DNA of 64,000 bases from Vermamoeba vermiformis (lineage: Eukaryota; Tubulinea; Echinamoebida). The translations under genes were made by a program, and so were the position numbers. Each line of letters opens with the position of its first letter. The stretch's first letter is position 1. This document shows, in pieces, positions 1-10,164 of the stretch. The DNA lies in contig JBEWZL010000064.1 in assembly GCA_045837725.1 (NCBI GenBank), positions 1 through 64,000 of the forward strand. The letters are read 5' to 3'. The notes under the pieces were generated by a model, which worked only from the letters and a program-made list of their open reading frames with translations, was not told the origin of the DNA and searched no databases.

Positions 1-1317
1 CGCTGTCCCAGGCTCGTTCTCTAAAGTCCCATTGCACCACCAAGTCGGCACTGCTTACAATGAGTGCTTTGCTGGCAACGCCTGAAATTAGTGCTTGGGT
101 ATGTTGGCAAAATGTCTGGACAAGAAATTAGTTTATAACTATGTTGGTTATTAGATATTTTTAAACTATACGGCCTCGTAAATTTCGAGTTACTCTTGCT
201 TTGGAGAGAATAAAAAATCTCTCTACTTTTTTCCAGTAATTTTTTGAAGACGAGAAATTACTTGATTAGCGCTAATACTTACATTGGTATGTATAACGTG
301 TTTTCGCATAACTCGGAGATCAATCGTTCCGACTACGGGGAGTGCGCCAGTTGAAACATATCCAATAGTATTATCATCGATCAAGTCATATTTGTTGATA
401 GGCAGCGCATATTGTGTTTGCTGACCGCTTCTCGGATCTAACACGTAAAATTGACCGTCTTTCGCGAACAACAACGTTCGATGTTTTTCGTGGTACTTTT
501 TTTCACATAAACTGAAGGGAAATAATGCTTTGATATCAAACTTCAGTGACTGTGTTGCGGTCTCTACATCCCAAATGAAATCATCTAACGATCAAAAATA
601 TTAATTTTTGTTTGAGAAAATTGAAATTTCCTTTTATGACAGCGATAATAGAATTATTGTAATAATAATAAGACGAATTGTAATTTTGACTTACTGAAGA
701 ATATCTTGTTCGATTCAAATCCAATGCCGTTGTAGAGTACATTCGGAGCTTCTTGTCGTACAACTTGCCTGTCTGCCTTTTGAATGAAAATTGACGTATG
801 ATTAAAATAGACAACTGTAGGGACAATATCGGGTTGTGAATCCAAGAACAAATAATCGCAGCGCAAGCCAGGTAGTTCGACGTGCGGCATTGTCACCGAT
901 TTTAAAGTGTTGCAATTGAACAAAATGTATTCATGATGAATAGTCCCATATTGATTAAATAGACCCCAATTTTCGTCGAAAAGGGGCATAGTTTGTTGAG
1001 GGAATGGCAGTCTCGCGCTGAGTCCTTTGATCCAATTATGACGCAGCCTGAAATTTAGTCAAAAATAAATATTATAATAAACAACAATAATATTCCTACT
1101 TGTTCTCTTTAATGGCAATTTCCGTCCATTTCGAATTGTTAGGCAGATTGAACCTGGATCTCGGGCACGTGATTAACAACGAATGCCTCCAGAAAGTTTC
1201 TGCATTAGTTTTGATCAGTTGGTTGACACTCTTGCACGTGAGAGTTAGTGCCATCACTGTAGTGAGTGTCAAATGCTTGGAAATGACGTGAATGATGTCG
1301 ATCGGCAGATCGGACAA
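1..1317 (-). CDS. F-box protein with WD/propeller-like C-terminal part (3' end outside window)
   Basis: Probable SCF ubiquitin-ligase substrate adaptor. The first exon (1317 to about 1100) starts MSDLPIDIIHVISKHL, with a typical F-box pattern of Leu-Pro, hydrophobic helix and a late Trp (TFWRHSLL) over residues 3-50. Four exons join in frame: 1317-1100, about 1048-691, about 583-285 and 115-1. The last contains HTQALISGVASKALIVSSAD followed by VVQWDF, which reads like a WD40 blade, so the gene runs off the left edge. Introns have GTAGGA or GTAAGT donors and TTAG/CAG acceptors. The middle exons (for example TVVYFNHTSIFIQKADRQ and LLFAKDGQFYVLD) look like beta-propeller strands. The binding partner cannot be told. 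F-box call likely; WD assignment is inference from one or two blades. Confidence 0.7.
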
Positions 1318-1541
1318 CGGAAAACTCGATGATGCGGTTTCTAATTGTTGCAGTTGTTCATTTGATCCTCTTTTTAGGCCTAAATTAAATCGTCAACGAT
1401 GACAAAGAGCAACATCCGACAAAGTGGAAAGTTTGTGATGACGCGGGCGTGTCAAAAACATCGATATTTTTTCCCGTGTCAAATTTAAATAAAATTAAAT
1501 GAACACTTAAAATTAATTCTGATTTTTTGCAATTTTCGGCA

Positions 1542-3147
1542 TCAGAAGCGTATCAGCAAATTTTCAGTGAACGTACTGTGGAATCGATTTGTGGCCTCAC
1601 AGCGATGCTGCATCGTCACGTAGAAGGAAAAAGCAGCGTTTTCATCGAGTTTCAAATATTTTAAACGTCGTTTCAATAATAGCAAGTTGTTTTGTTTCCA
1701 GTCATCTTCACTGTGCCATTGCCCAAATTGATTCAACCAGTCTGCAGCAAAAATAAATGTTAATACAGCAAGTAGGATTTTCCATTTAATTGCAATTACT
1801 ATTTCGCGATGTTTTCCAGGCCATAATAAATTCAATTGGATACACGCCATTTTCGCATCTGAAACAAAAATTCACAATCAGTGCGATTTTTAAATTTTAG
1901 TTAAATAGTTCTTACCGCTCAAATACTCGCGGACATGATTTGAGTTCATCGATGATGTGCAATTTCTTCGATTTGGCAGCGTGATAAACAAAATCGAACC
2001 CTCCTTCCGGTTGCACTTTAAAAAGAGTCAAGTTACATTACCTATCCGGTGAAATTTCGTTAAATACTTACGTCTGTCTTGATGCGATTGAGGTAAAAGC
2101 GTTCGATAAATACTCGATCCAGATCTAAGCCAAATTTTGTAAATTTCTTCGACTGAATACTCAATTGGAATGCTTGTCGTAGACAGGAACTGTATCAAGC
2201 TTGCTCGTTGCTTTGACGTTATCTTTTTGCATTCGACAACTGCTTTGTAATAGCCTTTTATAGAAAAAAGTTAAATTTTACGATACAAAAAAACTTTTTA
2301 AATGTAAAAATTATTTTCATTTGTATCTTACCTGTACGAACGGGTCTTAATCTTACAAATACGGTGAATGCAAATGGATATTTTGCGCACTGTGCGAGTG
2401 TAATTATTCCGTCGGTGATCAAACTTGAAAAAGGCTTAAAATCAGCCAACCACTTCGGATTGAAATAAAATTTTCGCCACCTATTATAAGCTAAATATAA
2501 ATTAATTAATAGCTATAAAGATACCTTAGATAATATTAAGTGTCTTACCAATGTACTGCGGCCAGATGTTTTTGAACTTTTTATCCGAATGCAAATACGC
2601 ATCTAAGCCCTTGAGTTCCAATATGCATAATATACGCGCCTTTTCGTATTCTTTTTCCCTTAATAACTTAATAAAAAATTGGGTTAATGGGGAATATTTG
2701 GAAAGTTGGTTGCGAAGTTACGGCCGAAAAGTCTTCTATTCCTTTTAAAATACTTGGAAATTCTTACCTTAACAACAAAGTCGAAGTATTTTACTGTATA
2801 ACAGCCTTTAGTCTGTGTTGATGGCCAGTCAAGTGACACCAACCGATTTAGCTGATCTAATTTTGTAAATTTTTCGAGTAGCCTTTTATCTTCGGCGTCA
2901 GCATCGCCTTGATAAATAAATAATAATTAAGATTATTACAATTTTTTTTGAATATAATTAAAAGATATCTGTTGGATATCGCGTTGTTAATTATTTACCT
3001 TTCCCCGATAATACATCGATCTGCTTCCTTATATATTTTTGTACATAGCTTTACGAAATTAATTTTAAAATATTTAAGCCAAGAGATTCGGATTTGACTC
3101 ACGCTTTATCTAGCTCGGGTATAGCATTATAATTGACGTATTTCTTC
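1542..3147 (-). CDS. Hypothetical protein, eight or more exons, no recognised domain
   Basis: I do not recognise this family. A continuous frame can be followed from MKKYVNYNAIPELDKAYVQK at 3147 through exons near 3147-3101, 3050-2998, 2910-2768, 2660-2549, 2485-2331, 2253-2071, 2014-1917 and 1856-1800, ending near 1542, with GT-AG introns of about 55-110 nt whose phases agree. The product is about 400 residues, soluble and rich in Lys, Asp and Leu, with no signal peptide or membrane helix. Segments such as KFKNIWPQYI, NRWRKFYFNPKWLADFKPF and HSEDDWKQNNLLLLKRRLKYL suggest a mostly helical fold. The phase-consistent splicing supports a real gene. It is divergently arranged with the F-box gene at 3322, sharing about 170 bp of promoter space. 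The intron left of 2768 is the least certain boundary. Confidence 0.6.
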
Positions 3148-3321
3148 ATATTTTATTGTAGTGTATTGTATTCATGCCATATTTGATAAAAATAGTCGCA
3201 TGGAGCTTTCCAACTTTTTTCGTGTCCCCTCCGTTAGCTGAATTATTTTGTTCCCAAAAACAACAGCACATGAGACTAGTTACGTCATATTTACCAAGCT
3301 TGATATCAACACGTCGCTATA

Positions 3322-4258
3322 ATGGGTAACACGGCGAACAAGTACGTACTGAATTTTTTTAGAGCCAATCCAGCTCGGATCTAATTTTTGCTTATAAAAC
3401 AAAGCAAGCCGAAAAATTTAATGATTAATTGTTATTATTTTTGTATAGAGTAATGGCAATATTGCCTGGTCCACTATCATATCACAAACAAGAAGATAGC
3501 AGATTTACTTACTTGCCCGAAGATATGATGATAGCTTTAGTGGAGTTTTTAGAACTCAAAGATTTTATTTCCTTAATTACGACGTGCAAATACTATAACT
3601 ACGAATTAATTGGTCAAGTAAGTCAGATGTCCTCGATCGATGATTTTCTATTTAAATCAATTAACTAATTTGATGCTTTCAGAGCAACATATTATGGGCT
3701 CATATTTGTCGTAGTCTTGGCAACATTAATTTCATTATTCGATCGATTCAATTTGGTAGACGGTGGAAAATCAACGCTGGTCAAACTGTAGATCTCAACA
3801 AAACCATTGATTTGACTGATAGAAATGTAGTAGCAGCGTTCAATTTCCGAGAAATAGTCGAGGAATATTATTTGCGAATACTTCACAAGGCTAGCTTGAG
3901 AAACGAAATGGAACATTACTTGACGAGACAATTGCGGTTCCATTATTATTTAATTACCGTAGAAGTAGAGCAATATAGTAGTGCTAAATTAAGGCAATAT
4001 TGGACTAGGGACCTGTCGAACTACAAAAAATTTCGTCAAGATTACTTTTTTGTTGTGGATTTGGATGTGGATCCTTCAGCGGTCGATAAATTAGCGGACG
4101 ATGGATTGCCATATACCAAAGGAGGGCGTATTGTTGCTTACAAGAAGTCTAAACGCGATCCAGGCCAGCGCAGACTTGACACAAATACATCCAGAGCAGA
4201 AATGGAACGGCGGTTTGTGGAGAAGATGCGAGAGCTTAAAAACCTTGAAAAACAATAA
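3322..4258 (+). CDS. F-box protein with N-myristoylation-type start
   Basis: Three exons: 3322-3341 (MGNTANK), about 3450-3615, and about 3683-4258. Joining them gives MGNTANKVMAILPGPL, then an F-box with LPEDMMIALVEFLELKDF, ISLITTCKYY and a later WAHICRSLG. MGNT is a good N-myristoyltransferase substrate (Gly2, small residue at position 5), so the adaptor may be membrane-tethered; the start rests on the in-frame splice of the tiny first exon. The C-terminal 190 residues (for example VDLDVDPSAVDKLADDGLPY) are charged and have no family I recognise. The end is basic and helical (RFVEKMRELKNLEKQ). Role inferred: SCF adaptor, substrate unknown. An alternative start at Met3452 would lose the myristoylation motif. 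Confidence 0.72.
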
Positions 4259-4456
4259 TACTAGTGTACGTGAACAATGTAAACCTATTACATAATAATT
4301 ATTAGTAACCTTTCAAATAAAGCTCCCATGAGTCACTTACTGAACACATTTCCTTTTTTAGATCTCGCTTATCTAGTTTGGGGTTGATCGTATCATGAAT
4401 TTTGGCACTTTTGACACTGAGAGCGATAAATGCACCACAACAGCGACTAATTTATT

Positions 4457-6277
4457 ATGGAAAATTTCATCTCGAAAGAGTTCTATCGAGTGCATCTGGT
4501 CGTCTTCGGATTGACTTTGTGCTTCTCAACGACGGCACTCGCAGCAACAGATACGACTATTAGAAACTCTAATGGCACAACTATAAATATGGAATGCGTT
4601 GAAATTATTTACCAAGGTAAGACTGATGTCAATTTTTCGGCAGATCCGGCTAAGCCAAATTTTAGGCAGCTTGCAAGAGCCCTTCGACTTTCCTATCAGC
4701 GGTGAAGTAACTATGGATATTGAGAATACATATAATAGAATTTTTATGCTTCGACGACACGGCGCAGTGGATGATTTCGTTTTGGATGCACAAAACGCCG
4801 GTGCCCTTGCAGTATTTATAATTTCTCCTACCTTCTGTAAGTAGCCATATATATATAGCAATACTACTTTACAAACAATTCCCGTTGATGACTTTTTGAC
4901 GAATATAATTTCGCAGATGTCGGCGGCTACATGAAATACCGATTTGTAGATAAGGCAAATATAGCCAATATTAGCATTCCTTTCTTCGAATTCGGTCTAA
5001 AGGACGGCGAAATACTGCGAGACATGTACGAGCACAACGAGATCCAAAACATTACGTTTATTCCGAAAGGTACGAATTTCTTATCGACAAACTCGATATA
5101 ATTTAATAATATGATATTTAGATACCATCAATCCATGGGATTCATCGTTCAATAACGCCGGCTATTTTCTTTGGACAGGTACACATGTTGCTCCGCGTGT
5201 CACATTTTGACACTCCGGATCTAGAGCCGAAAAATCGGAGTACTAACTGAAATTAATACTTAGCACTATTGGGTGTTTATTCTCTTGTAAATATCTCGCT
5301 GATAATTTGGAAGATGAAATTGTTTATCGGATTCTACCAAGGATTCAGGATGTCGATGCCACTATTTATCTTAATGATCGAGCTAGTATCTAATACACGT
5401 ACGTAATATTATTATATGAATACAGTACTGATTTTTGACCAGTTCGTATCGCCTCAACTGTGGATATTGTGTGCGGGAACTGGATTTACCCTGAACTCGT
5501 TTGCGTTGCCCTCAGTGAAATATCAGTGCCGTTTGGAATATCATCGTTCATGTTAATATCACTATTTTGGCACGAGATGATGACTTCAGCGACCGTTGTC
5601 GTGCATCCGTTCATTGTAAAAATGCGGATTCCATTTTTCGTCGGCGCAGGCGTGTTGTTGGGACTACAACTCTTAAGAATTTTCTTAAAGTCATTTACTA
5701 ACCTCGATGGATTGGGTGCTATCGCTGGTAAGTCCTCGTATAACGGATCTAATTGGAGCTAATTCGAACAATTGCAGCTGTAATGTATCTCGTGTTTAGT
5801 ATTGGCTTGATCACGCTATATTTGGTCACTGGAATTAAATTGCTGCTCCGATTAAAGAAGAGCAAGCACTTAGGACGCGCAGTCAAGCTACGAAAGGTAA
5901 GGTATTATTTTTAGATCTGTCCTCTTTCATTGCTAACACTACTTCAGACAACAATTAAGATCTTAGTTAGCGCAGGATTTTTGTTCTTGTTCTTTTTAAT
6001 AGCAGCATTTTGGACCTCAGGCTTGGCATACTATCCGATCCGTAAGATCTCTTTGTTGTTTTTTTTGTTGAAATTAACTCCTTGCTTAGGTTATATGGTT
6101 GTTTGGTATGCTACGTTTACGTTCTTAAATTCGACGTCGTTAATGAATATTTTGGCGTTTGAATTGCCTGCTGGTGCGTCAACAACGAGTACTGGAACTT
6201 CGGGCAATTCGGGATCCGTTCAAACTCCAAGATCCTCTTCTACCGCAATCCTAACTACAAATCCAGTAGCTTTATAA
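4457..6277 (+). CDS. Secreted PA-domain protein with about seven membrane helices (receptor-like)
   Basis: The N terminus has an uncleaved or signal-type hydrophobic stretch (VHLVVFGLTLCFSTTALAA). After the first intron (about 4617-4665) a protease-associated (PA)-type domain follows: LDAQNAGALAVFIISP, then ISIPFFEFGLKDGEIL, matching the PA pattern in which a damaged or processed strand is followed by a conserved IP-x-FE/SI segment. Downstream exons encode about seven hydrophobic helices: ALLGVYSLVNISLIIW, FILMIELVS, an exon with ISVPFGISSFMLISLFW, IPFFVGAGVLLGLQLL, MYLVFSIGLITLYLV, ILVSAGFLFLFFLIAAFW and MVVWYATFTFL. The cytosolic tail is Ser/Thr-rich. PA domains usually mediate ligand or substrate binding in vacuolar sorting receptors and proteases. 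No protease or RING motif is present, so a receptor-like role is inferred. The helix count is approximate. Confidence 0.65.
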
Positions 6278-6382
6278 TTGTAACAATAGTAAAAATTGGC
6301 CAGAAATATGTGCAGTTGTCAAAATACTTTTTTACTTCGAATTTAAAGTTCTGACCAAAGACCACGATTGTAAATCAAAACT

Positions 6383-9300
6383 ATGCCGCCAAAAAGAAAA
6401 AGGGTCGCTAATGCTACTGAAGAAGATGAAGGCCCAACGAAAAAGCAAAAGTTGATTTCCACGAAATCGAAGTCAAATTTGAATCAAGCCCAGATAATTC
6501 CAAAAAATACCACAACTGCTGGTAAATCAATAGGAATATCCTGGTCATCAGATTTGCCTCCAGAAATATTATTCAGAATTTTTACGGTTGGAAAATTTAA
6601 ACCAAAAGATCTTCGAAAGGCCAGTCAAGTTTGCTGGTCATGGAACAGTTGTCTGAAAGATGAATCATTCGGATGGGCTCCTTTTATAACAATCACTATG
6701 GCTATAATATGGGACGGTAAGATCTTGGCCTCGATCTTAGTCTTTTTTTTCTCAAGCTGATATTTTATTCAGATCATCGAAAGACTGATCAAACTCCACC
6801 CCAAAACCTCTACTTTGGGTATGCCACGCCCCAACCCTATAATGGTCCCAAACCAACTGAACTTAAAGTCATCAACACCCCGCACTACCTCTCTCAAAAC
6901 GGTTACAGCAACTACGGTACCGAAGTGATTCAAGTATGAAATTAACTTAATTGAAGATGTATGTTATTAATATGCTACAGTTGCTTAAAAACGGCAAACA
7001 ATGCGCGCTGGGCTACATAACTTCCGGAGTTTTGCCGCGACATCTCCGAGATCTCGAGAGCAATATTTACGAGTACCGTTTGAAACAAAATATTCAGCCA
7101 GTGAATATGGGGTACTATAATTATGGGGCCACTAGCACTAGTACCCAGTATGATATCAAGATTGAAATTAACTACTCTCGGTAAGGACCTTAAGATACAC
7201 ACTTGAACGACCGTTCAATAATAGTCACTATTTTTGCAGCCTCGAAAACAAGATTCGCAAGAAAGAAAAGATTCCGCTTGACTTGCTCTCGGCGACTATT
7301 CTTCGTACCGCGAAAGTGTTGCAAGACTGCCCAGCCTTCGAACACCATGCGTACCTCCCAAAGCTCTTCAATCCCGACGACACTTTCACGCCCACTGTAA
7401 GTCTTTTGAATCTTTGAAATTCCGTGGTTTGACCGACCAATCAAATTTTGCAGGTACTTCCGGTCATCACTGAGCAACCGAAAGAAATTGTCAATGTAAC
7501 ATTGCACCAGTATCAGATTGAAGCGATCAACTGGATGGTCAACATCGAGAAAGAGTGTCACAAAGGCTTTTCAGTCTCGCCGCTGATCCCATCTAAGTCC
7601 GGAAGCATCTTCCTCAATTGTACTCCTACTGGACGCGAGCTCGTGTTGTTGGAAGACACACCGAAGCACAATCTGACTTACAAGCCAAAAGGAGGAGTGA
7701 TCGCTGATGAGATGGGCCTTGGAAAGACTGTTGAAGGTAACACCTGACTGTCATTTAATCTCATAGTCTACGTACTCATTCATTATTGATAGTTATTGGT
7801 CTGATTCTGTCCAATCCCAAGCCTGACAGTCTGAACGAGCGTGACACGTCGCCGTACTTCGCAAGCAAAGCGACACTTGTGTTGTGTCCGAATCAGTTGG
7901 TGCATCAGTGGAACGCAGAGATTGAGAAGTACTCTGAGCAGAAACTGACCGTGATTCAACTCACGACCATCGTGCAAGTCAAGAAGCACACTTATCAAGA
8001 GATAATGGATGCTGGTACGGCGCATCAATTAATCTGCTGAAATACTCCTTTAACTAACCTTGTCATTTTTAGACGTCATTATTGTCACGCATAACTTGCT
8101 GCGAAACAACAACTACTTGTCATTTGCGGACAACTGGGAGTCAAAACTTCAAGTAAGTCTTACACTTATTCCTTTTATAGTAATAATGATCTGGAAGCTA
8201 ACGACGTTTGCGCTTTTAGAAAGTGAAAGATAAAGACGCCAGTACCATTAGCGGAATTATTCTGAACCACTTCCATTGGTATCGTGTCATCATCGATGAA
8301 GGCCACGAAGTTATTGACGAACTGAAAATCAGAAGTAAGCATACATGGTGTCGTACTTATTACTAATGTTACCGTCCACAGCTGACCTGTGCTCGATGCA
8401 ACGAGATTTCAATTGGTACATGACTGGCACGCCTTTCCCTACGCTGTAAGTCGAATTCAAGTCGATATTTTTGCAGCCACTGATCATCTTCACAGGCAAT
8501 CTTTGGAACATGCTCGAGAGTTCCTTGGCATAATGTTGCCTAGAAATCCTTCCCACGAGCTGTTAACATTTGACGGTGGCAGGATGTATGACCACCTTTT
8601 CCAGCGCCCTACTACTGAAGTTTATGTCGAGTAAGTCTACACTTGAAGAGTCCAAAGTCCGTCTAATCGCTTTATAGGGCTGCTCTCGATGACATAATGA
8701 TCAACAACCTCGTGTGGAGAAACACAAAAGTACGTGAATGTCAATTTTATTTAGGAGGTCCGGTGCTAACATCTGAAAACAGAAAAGCGTCAAAAAAGAA
8801 TACGAAATGGTCAAGACCAAGCACAAACTGGTCTTGTTGTCGTTGTCGCCAACAGAACAAGCAGTGTACGACGACTTCACGGCTGAAAAGAACTATTACG
8901 CCATCAAATCTGATCCTCGTCGCTTGTTGTGCACCAAGCTCGACAGCGCATGGGGCGAGACATTGACTGAAGTCAGAGAATACTGGAAGGACGTGAAGAA
9001 GACTCGCATTGCTGAGAAGAAAGCGATTGTGAAGGAGCTCGAGAAAGGCTTCAACAACAAAGCCCTGGAAGAAATGCATCACAGCACTCGTCGTGCCATT
9101 AGCAACAGATTCGAACGAGAACGAGCCACCGTGCAAAGAATTATTGATAAGGACAAGGCATTGTTGAAGGTGTACGAGGCTATTGTAAGTGTCACAAACA
9201 ATATATGATGTTTGACAGGTGTCTCACATGTGCGAGCAGGACCCACCAAAGAAGCTGCAAAAAGACTCGTTTGAATGGCTGCTCGAACAGTACGGCACAA

Positions 9301-10094
9301 AGACAGCTAACTTGATTCAGTTCTTGCGCAAGCTATTTGAGAAAGACGAAACAGCACGTGCCATTGTGTTCTCTCAGGTACGCTCTGAATAACAACTGTT
9401 TTTTGAGTCTGACTCTGTTTATTCATTTAGTTCCCTGACTACTTGAAAACACTGCAACGCGTGTTAGAGGACCATGACATTCCCACGAGCAGTGTCAAAG
9501 GGTACGTGCCAACCAATCAATACACCTCCTTTAAACAGTTGTTAATCACACTGTGTTCGTAGCAATGTGCACAAGAAGTCGAAAGAGCTCGGCAAGTTCA
9601 AAGCAGAAGAGTCCGATGTGAAAGTGGTGCTTTTGAGCTTGACCAAAGTGGCATCAGGAATGAACTTGATCGAAGCCAGTCACGTCATATTGATGGGTAC
9701 GTTATAATTAATAGTCAATAGGGCATTATTGATCAAGCACTCACTGATTGGTTATTTTTCAGATCCACATCCAGGCACACGCGAAGAAGCAGAAGCGTAC
9801 GAGACACAAGCAGTTGGTCGTGCCTATCGTCAAGGACAAACCAAAGATGTGACAGTGATCAGATTCATCATCAAAGACAGTGTCGAACACACTCTTTATG
9901 TTCGCAACTGTGCCAACGAGAAAGGTAACAATCCACCAAAGCATTATGTTTGGCTTCCTTTTCTAACAGCTCTATTATTATTTGTAGAGGAAAAAGTGAC
10001 ATTGACGAACACTCCTTCAAAAATGCTTGTTCGAAGCAACAGTTTCAGCGTACTGCTTGCTAACAGCCAAGAGTTGTGTCGTAGTCAAGAATAA
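6383..10094 (+). CDS. F-box/SNF2-family DNA-dependent ATPase fusion, copy 1
   Basis: The start MPPKRKRVANATEEDEG gives a nuclear-localisation-like basic stretch (KKQKL) and then an F-box (DLPPEILFRIFTVGKFKPKD, KASQVCWSWNS) at residues about 55-100. The motor follows: LHQYQIEAINWMV, Walker A ADEMGLGKT near 7710, LVLCPNQLVHQWNAEIEKY, Walker B variant DEGHEVID near 8300 (DEGH rather than DEAH), MTGTPFPTL, then the C-lobe with ARAIVFSQFPDYL, LLSLTKVASGMNLIEA and the arginine-finger motif QAVGRAYRQGQ near 9820. A Lys/Glu-rich insert lies between the lobes (about 8890-9180). About 14 short introns. Probable role: chromatin remodeller or translocase linked to SCF ubiquitylation. A second copy lies at 24494-28166 in opposite orientation. 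It converges with the GPCR gene at 10165, 70 bp away. Confidence 0.85.
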
Positions 10095-10164
10095 CAGAAA
10101 ATCACATGGAATATAATTCAATCATAAAATTACAGCTTTATTTTTTGATTTTGTTCCGACACGA

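Noticed and set aside
7190-7561. Minus-strand 123-residue frame opposite SNF2 copy 1
   Set aside because: Sense strand carries the conserved SNF2 exons; antisense frame has no motif.
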